DNA of 19,848 nucleotides from an uncultured Lachnospiraceae bacterium (lineage in GTDB: Bacteria > Bacillota > Clostridia > Lachnospirales > Lachnospiraceae): NCBI GenBank assembly GCA_910583615.1, contig CAJTXP010000061.1:1-19848 (forward strand), read 5' to 3'. Shown one piece after another: positions 1 to 8,517 of the stretch; the stretch's first letter is position 1; each line of letters starts with the position of its first letter. Below the pieces are notes generated by a model, which made no database searches, was not told the DNA's origin, and was given only the letters and a program-made list of their open reading frames with translations. The translations under genes were made by a program, and so were the position numbers.

Positions 1-93
1 ATTATATCTCAAATCCTTGAGAATGGGCTGTCAACTTTTTTTATACCACATCATAATACGACAGCCGGAACTCAGAAGAGTTTCTGGGAAAAG

Positions 94-1041
94 ATGACAA
101 GCAGGGAAGGACAGCGAAAACTGATTATTGTCACATTTATGTTTGTCCCGCTTTTACTCTTACTTGTCTTCACTTACATACCGTTCCTGGAGATGGTGAA
201 ATTCAGTTTCCAGAATGTAAAATACGGACAGCCCGGTACGTGGGTCGGACTTAAGAACTATATCGACGTGTTCCAGAGAGGCGAGTGCTTCAAATCACTG
301 TTCGTCAGCGTGTATTACATGGGCGGCGCCATGGTGCAGCTTGCGCTGGCACTGTTCTTTGCCACCATGTTTGTATTCAAGATCAAAGGATCGGGATTTT
401 TTAAAGGAGCCATGTTCTTCCCCTACCTGATCTGCGGTATCGCGGTCGGCTTTATCTTCAAGTTCTTCTACGCGAGAGGATATGTGCTGGACTCCCTGCT
501 GCAGATGTTCGGAATGAATATTGAGAACATTCCCATGTGGCTGCAGGATCAGAGCATCAACAACATTTCTCTGGCGGCTACGTCCGTCTGGAGATACATG
601 GGACAGAACATGATCCTGTTCCTGGGCGCCATGATGTCGGTGGATACGGACCTGTATGAGGCGGCTTCCCTGGACGGCGCCAACAAGTGGCATCAGTTCA
701 AATACATCATTCTGCCCAGCATCAAGTCTATCGTGGTGCTGAACCTGATCCTGTCCATCAGCGGTTCCTTAAGCGCATTCGAGCCGCCCTACGTTATTAC
801 CAACGGTACCATGGGAACCGGTACGTATTTCGTCATCATGAACCGTCTGGCCCATGAGAATCAGAAGGTCGGCCTTGCCTGCGCCATGGCGATTGTCCTG
901 CTGGGCATCATCATCCTCTGTACGGTGGCGCAGAACCTGTTCTTCAAGTATGTGTTTGACGACGGCAGCGAGGATGAATCCAAGGCAGCAGTACGGGCGA
1001 AGAAGCGCGCGGCGAAAGCGGCAGCGAAGGGAGGAAGATAA
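94..1041 (+). CDS. ABC sugar transporter permease 1 (MalF/UgpA type), manno-oligosaccharide importer
   Basis: Inner-membrane subunit of a binding-protein-dependent sugar importer. The 315-residue product shows about six hydrophobic segments (near residues 10-30, 72-95, 104-125, 158-182, 213-230 and 258-282). The cytoplasmic EAA loop that docks on the ATPase starts at E189-A-A, with G195 and L207-P208. The tail is rich in Lys, Arg and Ala. Substrate specificity is inferred from the GH130 and epimerase genes downstream. Two bases separate its stop from the second permease. ATG94 has no good ribosome binding site, and the frame stays open to base 1 without another start codon. The residues encoded just upstream (QKSFWEK) look like real protein, so the gene may begin outside the window. 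The solute-binding protein that usually precedes such permeases is not visible. Confidence 0.9.
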   Translation: MTSREGQRKLIIVTFMFVPLLLLLVFTYIPFLEMVKFSFQNVKYGQPGTWVGLKNYIDVFQRGECFKSLFVSVYYMGGAMVQLALALFFATMFVFKIKGSGFFKGAMFFPYLICGIAVGFIFKFFYARGYVLDSLLQMFGMNIENIPMWLQDQSINNISLAATSVWRYMGQNMILFLGAMMSVDTDLYEAASLDGANKWHQFKYIILPSIKSIVVLNLILSISGSLSAFEPPYVITNGTMGTGTYFVIMNRLAHENQKVGLACAMAIVLLGIIILCTVAQNLFFKYVFDDGSEDESKAAVRAKKRAAKAAAKGGR

Positions 1042-1043
1042 CC

Positions 1044-1892
1044 ATGACCATTATGAAAATGAAACCGGCGACCTTTGCGTTCACGGTATTCAAATACGTA
1101 TCCATTATACTGGCATCCCTTGTGGCGCTGCTTCCCATCTGTGTCTGCGTGCTGACTGCGTTCAAGACCACGGAGGAATACAACACCACTTCAGTTCTGG
1201 ATCTGCCGGCGTCCTTTGCCTACTTTGAGAACTTCGTGATCGCCGTACAGCAGGCGAACATGTTCCGCGGCTTTTTGAACACGGCCATCGTACTGGTGGT
1301 TGTGCTGATCGTATCCATCTTCACCGGTTCCATGCTGGCGTACGTGCTGAACCGTTTCAAATTCAAGGGAAGCGGGATCATCCATACCCTGTTTATGTTC
1401 GCATCCCTGATTCCGGGCATTGCGACCCAGGTGACGGTGTATCAGATCATGTACAATCTGGGGCTGATCAATCATCTGTACGGCTATATGATCGTATTGA
1501 TGGGTACTGATATCATCTCCATCTACATCTTCCTGCAGTTCTTTGAGAATCTTCCGATCTCTCTGGACGAATCGGCGATCATGGACGGATGTACCTATTT
1601 TGGAGTATTTTTCAAAATCCTGTTCCCGCTCCTGAAACCGGCCATTGTCACTTCACTGGTGCTGAAGGGCGTGGGCGTTTATAACGAATATTATATGTCC
1701 AACCTGTATCTGCAGGACAAGAACTTAAAGACGATCTCCACGGCTCTGTACACGTTTACAGGACCTTACGGCAATCAGTACAACTACATCTGCGCTGGCG
1801 TGCTGATTACGATCATTCCGATCTTCATCCTCTTTCTGATCTTCCAGGAGCAGGTATACAGCGGAATGGCTTCCGGAGCAGTCAAAGGATAA
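1044..1892 (+). CDS. ABC sugar transporter permease 2 (MalG/UgpE type)
   Basis: Second membrane subunit of the same carbohydrate importer, 282 residues, with about six hydrophobic segments (first near residues 16-40, last near 250-268). The EAA-type loop is slightly degenerate: E176-S-A-I-M-D-G182, followed by F194-P195. A GGGAGG element lies just before the start at 1044, and the gap to permease 1 is 2 bp, so the pair is surely cotranscribed. Pairing with permease 1 to form a heterodimer is the rule for this family. The ATPase (often a shared MsmK-like protein encoded elsewhere) is absent. The sugar is inferred to be a beta-manno-oligosaccharide from the operon context, not from the permease sequence. 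Confidence 0.9.
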   Translation: MTIMKMKPATFAFTVFKYVSIILASLVALLPICVCVLTAFKTTEEYNTTSVLDLPASFAYFENFVIAVQQANMFRGFLNTAIVLVVVLIVSIFTGSMLAYVLNRFKFKGSGIIHTLFMFASLIPGIATQVTVYQIMYNLGLINHLYGYMIVLMGTDIISIYIFLQFFENLPISLDESAIMDGCTYFGVFFKILFPLLKPAIVTSLVLKGVGVYNEYYMSNLYLQDKNLKTISTALYTFTGPYGNQYNYICAGVLITIIPIFILFLIFQEQVYSGMASGAVKG

Positions 1893-1917
1893 ATTCAGCA
1901 TCGGACCGGACAATGCC

Positions 1918-1958
1918 GGAAGGATCAAAGGACTCGGGAAGAGGCCGGAGATCCTTCC
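1918..1958 (+). repeat. Intra-operon inverted repeat between transporter and enzyme genes
   Basis: A perfect 9-bp inverted repeat, GGAAGGATC (1918-1926) and GATCCTTCC (1950-1958), with a 23-nt loop. It lies in the 117-bp gap between the second permease and the first GH130 gene. There is no T-tract after it, so it is not a plain terminator. An mRNA processing or stabilising element is the likeliest role, by inference. Confidence 0.45.
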
Positions 1959-2009
1959 AGACACAGGGCATTGGGAGGAGAGATGCAGAACTTAAATAAA
2001 GGAGGAATT

Positions 2010-3032
2010 ATGAGCAGTGTGAAAATCATCGGCCCGGCGGTTCCGGGCATGCCCTGGCAGGAGAAGCCGGGGCACGTACACGGGGCGCCGGTGTGGCGAT
2101 ATACAGAGAATCCGATCATCGGAAGAAATCCGGCGCCGGAGGTGGCGCGTATCTTCAACAGTGCGGTCATGCCGTACAGAGATGAATTTATCGGGGTTTT
2201 TCGTGGAGAGCAGACCAACGGCATTCCGTATATCTATATGGGGAGAAGCAAAGATGCGATCCACTGGGATTTTGAAAAAGAGAAGATTCCCTTCGTGGAC
2301 GAAGAGGGGAAGCCGTTCATGCCGGTGTACGCGTATGATCCCCGGCTGGTAAAGGTGGAAGACATTTATTATATCATCTGGTGTCAGGATTTTTACGGCG
2401 CGTCCATCGGTGTGGCAAAGACAACGGATTTTCAGACCTTTACAAGAATCGAGAACCCGTTCCTGCCCTTTAACCGGAATGCGGTGCTGTTCCCGAGGAA
2501 GATCCATGGGAAATTCATGATGCTGTCCAGGCCCAGCGACAGCGGGCATACGCCGTTCGGGGATATTTTCCTGTCGGAGAGCCCGGATATGGTCTACTGG
2601 GGCAGACACCGCCACGTAATGGGCAAATCCAGCGAGTGGTGGGAAGCGGTGAAGATCGGCGGCGGTGCGGCGCCCATCGAGACGACGGAAGGATGGCTTC
2701 TGTTCTATCACGGCGTGACCGGCACCTGCAACGGGTTCGTGTACAGCATCGGCGGCGCGATCCTGGATCTTGACCAGCCGTCCGTGGTCAAATACCGCTG
2801 CGAGAATTTCCTGCTGACGCCGGAGGAGTGGTATGAGGAGCGGGGCTTTGTGCCCAATGTCACGTTCCCGTGCGCCACGATCCATGACGCGGAGAGCGGA
2901 AAGATCGCCATTTACTACGGGGCGGCGGACACTTATGTGGGTCTGGCGTTTACCAGAGTGGATGAAATCGTCGACTATATTCAGGCGCACAGCGTGGTCA
3001 GGGAAGCTGATATGGAGATCGGGAGAAGATAA
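2010..3032 (+). CDS. GH130 (subfamily 2 type) beta-1,4-mannooligosaccharide phosphorylase
   Basis: Cytoplasmic phosphorylase expected to release mannose as alpha-mannose-1-phosphate from the non-reducing end of beta-1,4-manno-oligosaccharides (EC 2.4.1.319). The 340-residue product has the GH130 five-bladed propeller signatures. These are NPIIGRNP near residue 34, the Y-D110-P-R segment carrying the expected proton-donor Asp, a GGGAAP turn near 218, and YYGAADTYVGLA near the C-terminus. It is shorter than the second GH130 in this operon (390 residues) and lacks that protein's N-terminal helical extension, which fits subfamily 2 rather than subfamily 1. Start 2010 is chosen because AAAGGAGG lies directly upstream and the protein then begins like other subfamily members. 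An in-frame ATG at 1983 with its own GGGAGG is a weaker alternative. Confidence 0.88.
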   Translation: MSSVKIIGPAVPGMPWQEKPGHVHGAPVWRYTENPIIGRNPAPEVARIFNSAVMPYRDEFIGVFRGEQTNGIPYIYMGRSKDAIHWDFEKEKIPFVDEEGKPFMPVYAYDPRLVKVEDIYYIIWCQDFYGASIGVAKTTDFQTFTRIENPFLPFNRNAVLFPRKIHGKFMMLSRPSDSGHTPFGDIFLSESPDMVYWGRHRHVMGKSSEWWEAVKIGGGAAPIETTEGWLLFYHGVTGTCNGFVYSIGGAILDLDQPSVVKYRCENFLLTPEEWYEERGFVPNVTFPCATIHDAESGKIAIYYGAADTYVGLAFTRVDEIVDYIQAHSVVREADMEIGRR

Positions 3033-3037
3033 AGAAT

Positions 3038-4216
3038 ATGCGGACATTTGTAAAAGAGATCAGCCGCCATCTGAAGGAGGATCTGATCCCCTTCTGGGAG
3101 GGGCTGAAGGACGGGGAATACGGCGGGTATTACGGCTGGCTGGGCTATGACCTGAAGCTGGATCAGAAAAGTGAGAAGGGATGCATCCTGAACAGCCGGA
3201 TTCTGTGGTTTTTCTCCAGTGCATGCCGGCTTCTGGGATGGGAAAATCTGAAAGCGGACGCGGAACACGCGTATCGTTTCCTGAGGGAATGCTGTCTGGA
3301 CGGGGAGTACGGCGGCATCTACTGGTCCCTGACGTACGACGGACAGGTGAAGGACGATACGAAGCATACTTATAACCAGGCGTTTGCCATTTACGCCCTT
3401 TCTTCTTATTATGAGATGTCAAAAGACCCGGAGGCGCTGGCGCTGGCACGCTCCCTGTTCCGGCTGATCGAGGAGAAGTGCAGGGACGAATACGGCTATC
3501 TGGAAGCCTTTGACCGGACGTTTCAGCCGGTGGACAATGAGAAGCTGTCGGAGAACGGCGTCATGGCGGAGAAAACCATGAACACGCTGCTGCATCTGTT
3601 GGAAGGCTACACGGAGCTTTACCGAGTGGCAAAGGACCCGGAGGTGGGACAGAGAATCCGCTACATGCTGGATCTGTTTGCAGAGAAGGTCTATAACCGG
3701 GAGTTGAAACGGCAGGAGGTCTTCTTTGACCGGACCTGGCATTCCCTGATCGATCTGTATTCCTACGGGCATGACATCGAGACCACGTGGCTGATCGACC
3801 GGGCGCTGGAGGTGCTGGCGGACCCTGCGTACACGGAGAAGATCCGTCCCATCACCGAAGAGATGACAGGGACGATCTACGACCGGGCGCTGGAGGGCGA
3901 TTCCATGCCCAACGAGGCGGAGAACGGTGTGGTGGATACGACCAGGGTCTGGTGGGTGCAGGCGGAAGCCATCGTGGGCTTTGTGAACGGCTGGGAAAAG
4001 AATCCGGAGCGGACGAAATATCTGGACGCGGTGGAGCGGATCTGGAACTACATCTGTGACAAAGTGATTGACAAAAGAAATGGTTCCGAATGGTTCTGGG
4101 CGGTGGACAAGGACGGAAATCCGCTGGAAAAGCCCATCGTGGAGCCGTGGAAATGTCCGTATCACAACGGCAGGATGTGTATGGAAGTGATCAGGAGGTT
4201 GGGAGATGATACATAG
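3038..4216 (+). CDS. Cellobiose/mannobiose 2-epimerase (AGE family)
   Basis: Interconverts glucose and mannose at the reducing end of beta-1,4-disaccharides (EC 5.1.3.11). In this setting it would turn mannobiose into 4-O-beta-mannosyl-glucose for the next enzyme. The 392-residue product has the (alpha/alpha)6 barrel motifs of the family: EKTMNTLLHLLEGY, SYGHDIETTWL, RVWWVQAEAIVGF and CPYHNGRM. Three histidines, H186, H245 and H375, have almost the same spacing as the three known active-site histidines of Rhodothermus cellobiose 2-epimerase (200, 259, 390). It starts 5 bp after the first GH130 gene and overlaps the second by 11 bp, so the three enzymes are tightly coupled. N-acylglucosamine 2-epimerase is the broader family name but is unlikely as the activity here. 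Confidence 0.9.
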   Translation: MRTFVKEISRHLKEDLIPFWEGLKDGEYGGYYGWLGYDLKLDQKSEKGCILNSRILWFFSSACRLLGWENLKADAEHAYRFLRECCLDGEYGGIYWSLTYDGQVKDDTKHTYNQAFAIYALSSYYEMSKDPEALALARSLFRLIEEKCRDEYGYLEAFDRTFQPVDNEKLSENGVMAEKTMNTLLHLLEGYTELYRVAKDPEVGQRIRYMLDLFAEKVYNRELKRQEVFFDRTWHSLIDLYSYGHDIETTWLIDRALEVLADPAYTEKIRPITEEMTGTIYDRALEGDSMPNEAENGVVDTTRVWWVQAEAIVGFVNGWEKNPERTKYLDAVERIWNYICDKVIDKRNGSEWFWAVDKDGNPLEKPIVEPWKCPYHNGRMCMEVIRRLGDDT

Positions 4217-5378
4217 ACAGTATTATGTGGAACTGGAAAAGCAGGAGCGCCTGCTGGCGCGGAAGAACCGGAAGAGCAGTTTCTACAACGGGATTTATGA
4301 CCGGTATGAAGATCCGGTGCTCACAAGGGACCATGCGCCGCTGCACTGGCGGTACGATCTGGACGCGGAGACCAACCCGTATTTTATGGAGCGTCTGGGC
4401 GTCAATGCGGTGATGAATTCCGGCGCCATCGAACTGGATGGAAAATATTATCTGGTAGCCAGAGTAGAAGGCAATGACCGAAAGTCATTCTTTGCCGTAG
4501 CGGAAAGCGACAGCGGAGTGGACGGCTTCCGTTTCTGGGACTATCCGGTGGTGCTGCCGGATACCTGCCCGGAGGAGACCAATGTATATGACATGCGTTT
4601 GACAAAGCATGAGGACGGCTGGATCTATGGGGTGTTCTGTTCCGAGAGCAAGGATACAACGACGCCGGATCTGTCGGCGGCGGTGGCGCAGGCGGGGATC
4701 GTGCGGACGAAGGACTTAAAGAACTGGGAGCGTCTGGACAATCTGAAGACTTTACGTTCCCCGCAGCAGAGGAACGTGCTGCTGCATCCGGAATTCGTGA
4801 ATGGGAAATACGCGTTCTATACCCGGCCCATGGACGGATTCATCGACACCGGAAGCGGCGGCGGGATCGGCTTCGGGCTGTGCGACGATATCGAGCATGC
4901 GGTGATCGGCGAAGAAATCATTACGAGTAAAAGGGTCTATCACACGCTGACCGAGTGCAAGAACGGCGCGGGAGCGGTTCCCATCCGCGGGAAAAAGTGC
5001 TGGATCCACATTGCTCACGGAGTCCGCAATACAGCGGCGGGGCTTCGGTATGTGCTGTATGCGTTCGGCACGGATCTGAAAGATCCGTCCAGGCTGGTGG
5101 CGGAGCCGTCGGGCGTGTTCCTGGTGCCTCTGGGGTCCGAGCGCGTGGGCGATGTGTCCAATGTGGTGTTCACCAACGGCGCCATTGCAAAAAAGGATGG
5201 AACGGTGTACATTTATTATGCGTCCTGCGACACCAGAATGCATGTGGCGGTGACGGACATCGACCGGCTGGAGGACTATCTGTTCCATACGCCGAAGGAC
5301 CCGCTGCGTTCCCCGGACTGTGTGAAACAGCGGTGTGGACTGATCGACAAAAACAGAAGGCTGTTATTGGAACAATAA
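4206..5378 (+). CDS. GH130 (subfamily 1 type) 4-O-beta-D-mannosyl-D-glucose phosphorylase
   Basis: Phosphorolyses mannosyl-beta-1,4-glucose to mannose-1-phosphate and glucose (EC 2.4.1.281). The 390-residue product has the N-terminal helical extension of subfamily 1. It then shows a run of motifs I recognise from the Bacteroides fragilis enzyme: WRYDL..ETNP, RVEG.DRKSFFAVAES, TNVYDMRLT with the catalytic D129, LHPEFV, TGSGGGIG, HGVRN.AAGLRYVLY and YYAS.DTRMHVA. The start overlaps the epimerase end by 11 bp and has AGGAGG at 4193-4198, suggesting translational coupling. Glucose released here needs a glucokinase that is not in the window. Confidence in the subfamily call is high because the similarity runs along the whole length. 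Confidence 0.92.
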   Translation: MIHRQYYVELEKQERLLARKNRKSSFYNGIYDRYEDPVLTRDHAPLHWRYDLDAETNPYFMERLGVNAVMNSGAIELDGKYYLVARVEGNDRKSFFAVAESDSGVDGFRFWDYPVVLPDTCPEETNVYDMRLTKHEDGWIYGVFCSESKDTTTPDLSAAVAQAGIVRTKDLKNWERLDNLKTLRSPQQRNVLLHPEFVNGKYAFYTRPMDGFIDTGSGGGIGFGLCDDIEHAVIGEEIITSKRVYHTLTECKNGAGAVPIRGKKCWIHIAHGVRNTAAGLRYVLYAFGTDLKDPSRLVAEPSGVFLVPLGSERVGDVSNVVFTNGAIAKKDGTVYIYYASCDTRMHVAVTDIDRLEDYLFHTPKDPLRSPDCVKQRCGLIDKNRRLLLEQ

Positions 5379-5388
5379 AAAAGAGGGG

Positions 5389-5415
5389 CGGTATCCAGGA
5401 CTCTGGATACCGTTT
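5389..5415 (+). terminator. Stem-loop after the GH130/epimerase block
   Basis: A perfect 10-bp stem, CGGTATCCAG (5389-5398) with CTGGATACCG (5403-5412), and a 4-nt loop GACT. It is preceded by AAAAAAGAGGGG and followed by TTTCT. The T-tract is short, so it may act as a leaky terminator or as a 3'-end stabiliser rather than a full stop before manA, which begins 34 bp later. Confidence 0.5.
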
Positions 5416-5446
5416 CTGCCAGAATATCCGGGAGGGAAAATACGAC

Positions 5447-6388
5447 ATGGCGGTCTTGAAATTAAAACCGAGCTGCAAAGATTATCTGTGGGGCGGAACG
5501 CGGCTGATGACGGAATTCGGCAAGGAATTTTCCGGCGGGAAGCTGGCGGAGACCTGGGAGCTGTCCTGTCATCCGGACGGGCCCAGCATCGTGGAAAACG
5601 GCGAATATGCCGGAGATACCTTAAGCGAATATATCCTGATGGAAGGAAAGAAAGTGACCGGCACGAAGAGCCGGAAGTATGAGCAGTTTCCGCTGCTGAT
5701 CAAATTCATCGACGCAAAGGACGACCTGTCGATCCAGGTCCATCCGAACGACGACTACGCCCTGAAAAACGAGGGACAGTACGGAAAGACCGAGATGTGG
5801 TACATCGTGGACTGCGAGGAAGGCTCCAGTCTGTATTACGGTTTTTCAAAAGAAATTTCAAAGGAAGAATTTGTGGAGAGGATCGAGCAGAAGACGCTTT
5901 TGGACGTCCTCAACAAGGTGGAGGTACAGAAAGGAGACGTGCTGTTCATCGAACCCGGAACGATCCATGCCATTGGAAAAGGCAATCTGATCGCGGAGAT
6001 CCAGCAGAACTCCAACGTAACCTACCGGGTATATGATTATGGAAGAAAGGGAGCGGACGGGAAAGAACGCGACCTTCACATAGAGAAAGCGCTGCAGGTC
6101 ACCAACCGGATTCCCATCATGAGGAGGAAATCCTTCGAGCCCCATGTGGTATCCTGCGATTATTTTACGGTTGACAAGATCGTGCTGGACGGGCAGCGGA
6201 TGAAACGAATGTTCGGAGAGATCGATCAGTCTTCCTTTGCCAGCCTTCTGGTGCTGGACGGGAAAGGGGCGGTGCGCTCCCATGAAGAGCATGTGCCGGT
6301 AAAAAAAGGAGACAGTATCTTTATTACGGCCAATACCGGAGAATATGAACTGGAAGGGAGCTTTGAGGCGCTGCTGACAACGGTGTAA
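5447..6388 (+). CDS. manA: Mannose-6-phosphate isomerase, class I (ManA)
   Basis: Zinc-dependent isomerase converting mannose-6-phosphate to fructose-6-phosphate (EC 5.3.1.8), the last step that feeds mannose into glycolysis. The 313-residue product has the short Bacillus-type architecture. The N-terminal cupin carries metal ligands at Q97 and H99 (SIQVHP), E116 (KTEMWY) and H174 (PGTIHAIG), and the conserved YRVYDYGR segment follows at 193-200. Start 5447 is chosen because GGGAGG lies 10 bp upstream and the protein begins with the family's L.P...YLWGG pattern; the reading frame continues upstream but without family sequence. It sits between the phosphorylases and a GH1 gene, 14 bp from the latter. 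The phosphohexomutase supplying its substrate is encoded further down the same strand. Confidence 0.93.
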   Translation: MAVLKLKPSCKDYLWGGTRLMTEFGKEFSGGKLAETWELSCHPDGPSIVENGEYAGDTLSEYILMEGKKVTGTKSRKYEQFPLLIKFIDAKDDLSIQVHPNDDYALKNEGQYGKTEMWYIVDCEEGSSLYYGFSKEISKEEFVERIEQKTLLDVLNKVEVQKGDVLFIEPGTIHAIGKGNLIAEIQQNSNVTYRVYDYGRKGADGKERDLHIEKALQVTNRIPIMRRKSFEPHVVSCDYFTVDKIVLDGQRMKRMFGEIDQSSFASLLVLDGKGAVRSHEEHVPVKKGDSIFITANTGEYELEGSFEALLTTV

Positions 6389-6402
6389 GAGGAGAGAAGG
6401 AT

Positions 6403-7758
6403 ATGGGATTCCGGAAGGATTTTGTGTGGGGTGCGGCATCCTCGGCATATCAGGTGGAAGGCGCTGCAGACAGAGATGGAAAAGGGGACAGTATATGGGA
6501 CCGGTATTGCAGGGAGCCGGGGCGGATTCTGGACGGTTCGGATGGGAGCCGGGCATGTATGCACTATGACAGGTATGAAGAAGATGTCCGGCATATGGCA
6601 CAGATGGGACTGAAAGCGTACCGTTTTTCCATCAGCTGGCCGCGGATCTACCCGGAAGGCACTGGAGCGGTGAATGAGAAAGGACTCCGGTTCTATTCGG
6701 ATCTGGTGGACTGTCTTCTGGCACATGGGATCGAGCCGTGGATCACACTGTTTCACTGGGATCTGCCCTGTGCTCTGTATGAGAGGGGCGGATATCTGAA
6801 TCCGGATTTTCCGGGATGGTTCGCTGACTATGCGGGAACCGTAGTAAAGGCATTGTCAGACAGATCGACTCATTTTATTACGTTCAATGAACCACAGTGC
6901 TTTGTGGGTCTGGGCTTTCTGACCGGAGAGCATGCGCCGGGACTCCGGATGATGCTTTCCGATACGTTTCGGATGGCGCATCGTGTGCTGCTGGCCCATG
7001 GAAGGGCGGTACAGTCCATGCGGGCGGCGGCAGCACAGCCCATACAGATCGGTTATGCGCCCACCTGCGGAGCAGCGTACCCGGTCGGCAGCAGCCCGGA
7101 GGACGTGGAGGCGGCAAAAATTGGGTACTTTGCCTGCCCGGAAGACCTTTCAAACTGGACCTGGAATGTATCCTGGTGGAGCGATCCGGTCCTTCTGGGG
7201 ACTTATCCGGAGGATGGGCTCCGTCTTTATGAACCATGGCTTCCCCATATAGGGCAGGATGATCTCAGACTGATCCATCAGCCCATTGATTTCTACGGAC
7301 AGAATATCTATAATGGAACGGCGTACCGGGCGGGACGGGTCCCGGAGGCAGTGCGGCGTTATGACGGATTCCCGAAGACGGCGGCTCAGTGGCCGGTGAC
7401 GCCGGAGTGTCTGTACTGGGGCCCGCGGTTTCTGTATGAACGTTACCAGACGCCGATTTATATCACGGAAAACGGGATGTCATGCCATGATACGGTGTCG
7501 CTGGACGGGAAGGTACATGATCCAAATCGGATCGATTTTCTGCAGCGGTACCTGAGGGAACTTCGGAGGGCTTCGGAGGACGGCGTGGATATCCGGGGCT
7601 ATTTCCAATGGTCCCTGACTGACAATTTTGAGTGGGCCAGGGGGTATCAGGAACGGTTTGGCCTGATTTATGTGGATTTTCAGACCCAGGAGCGGATCTG
7701 GAAGGATTCTGCATACTGGTATCAGGAGCTGATCAGAAGTTCGGGTGAAATACTGTAA
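6403..7758 (+). CDS. GH1 beta-glucosidase
   Basis: Cytoplasmic retaining glycosidase of family GH1, 451 residues, full family length. The N-terminus has the F.WG.A..AYQ.EG signature. The acid/base Glu is E163 in TFNEP and the nucleophile is E356 in ITENG. The sugar-binding end of the barrel reads DNFEWARGYQERFGLIYVDF, with E410-W411. This is the arrangement of enzymes acting on unphosphorylated sugars; 6-phospho-beta-glucosidases carry an S.K.Y motif there instead. That agrees with ABC rather than PTS import. In this operon its likely job is to remove beta-linked glucose from the non-reducing end of glucomannan oligosaccharides so that the GH130 enzymes can proceed (inference); cellobiose or a plant glucoside are alternatives. 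GGAGAGAAGG precedes the start, 14 bp after manA. Confidence 0.92.
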   Translation: MGFRKDFVWGAASSAYQVEGAADRDGKGDSIWDRYCREPGRILDGSDGSRACMHYDRYEEDVRHMAQMGLKAYRFSISWPRIYPEGTGAVNEKGLRFYSDLVDCLLAHGIEPWITLFHWDLPCALYERGGYLNPDFPGWFADYAGTVVKALSDRSTHFITFNEPQCFVGLGFLTGEHAPGLRMMLSDTFRMAHRVLLAHGRAVQSMRAAAAQPIQIGYAPTCGAAYPVGSSPEDVEAAKIGYFACPEDLSNWTWNVSWWSDPVLLGTYPEDGLRLYEPWLPHIGQDDLRLIHQPIDFYGQNIYNGTAYRAGRVPEAVRRYDGFPKTAAQWPVTPECLYWGPRFLYERYQTPIYITENGMSCHDTVSLDGKVHDPNRIDFLQRYLRELRRASEDGVDIRGYFQWSLTDNFEWARGYQERFGLIYVDFQTQERIWKDSAYWYQELIRSSGEIL

Positions 7759-7829
7759 GATGGATGTGCGGTTCCATGCAGATGGAGGCGGAGTCTGGCG
7801 GGCAGCGGATATGGAGAGGAAGAGAAAAT

Positions 7830-8495
7830 ATGGCGGTGTGGTTCCAGAATATGATAAGAGAGATCCGTGAACATACAGAACGGATGGACAGGAAGCAGAA
7901 ACTGGAGTACATTCTTACCTATTACTGGTACCATCTGCTGTTCGTAGTTGTCAGTGCCGGGCTTTTGATCCTGCTGGTCCGCCATCTGTTCTTTCGGGAA
8001 CCGCCGAAGGCGTTCACCTGCGTCCTGGTCAATCAGACGGTGGACTATGCGAGGGATGAGGAACTGGCGGCGGATTTTGCCGCAGTGTCCGGCATCGATC
8101 CGGAGCGGATTGAGATCGACTCCGACTATATCTTTTCCTACGGAGATGTAAAACTGGAAGCCGCCAACGAGAGCTCTTATGAAAAATTCTTCTTTCGGTG
8201 GGGCGAGGATGAGCTGGATGCGGTGCTGATGCCGGAGAGTTTTTACCGCCACTGCCGGGAGCTGGAGTATGAATTCGCGGATCTGGGAAGCCTCTGCACA
8301 GAGGAGCAGAAGAGGGTCTATGCCGGATCGTTCCTCGAGGAGGGCGGCAGGCAGGAAGCGCTGTATGTGGAGGATACCCGGCTGAAGCCGTATGTGAGGC
8401 AGACGGAAGGCGACCGGATGATTCTCGTATACGTGCCGGAATCCGGGCATGTGGAGGCGGACCGGGCGTTTCTGGCATTTGTCATGGGAATGTGA
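7830..8495 (+). CDS. Unrecognised single-pass membrane protein
   Basis: I do not recognise a family. The 221-residue product starts with a charged cytoplasmic-type segment (1-33, rich in E, R and K). A single hydrophobic helix follows at about residues 35-56, then a roughly 165-residue acidic soluble domain, presumably outside the membrane. The segment DELDAVLMPESFYRHC (128-142) followed by DLGSL (151-155) recalls the way periplasmic-binding-like domains are written in uncharacterised Lachnospiraceae proteins, but this is a weak resemblance. Start 7830 is chosen over an in-frame start at 7764 because GGAGAGGA lies about 9 bp upstream and the 22 extra residues look non-coding. It lies 71 bp after the GH1 gene and 22 bp before the yesL-like gene, so it probably works with the latter. 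Confidence 0.75.
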   Translation: MAVWFQNMIREIREHTERMDRKQKLEYILTYYWYHLLFVVVSAGLLILLVRHLFFREPPKAFTCVLVNQTVDYARDEELAADFAAVSGIDPERIEIDSDYIFSYGDVKLEAANESSYEKFFFRWGEDELDAVLMPESFYRHCRELEYEFADLGSLCTEEQKRVYAGSFLEEGGRQEALYVEDTRLKPYVRQTEGDRMILVYVPESGHVEADRAFLAFVMGM

Positions 8496-8517
8496 AAAAA
8501 TAACAGGGGGATCAGAT

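Noticed and set aside
1992..3047. 351-codon antisense open frame across the GH130_2 gene
   Set aside because: It mirrors a strongly supported gene, has no family signature, and its His/Arg/Pro-rich composition is typical of antisense frames in GC-rich codons.
3419..4165. 248-codon antisense open frame across the epimerase gene
   Set aside because: Fully inside a confident gene, no motif, no ribosome binding site of note.
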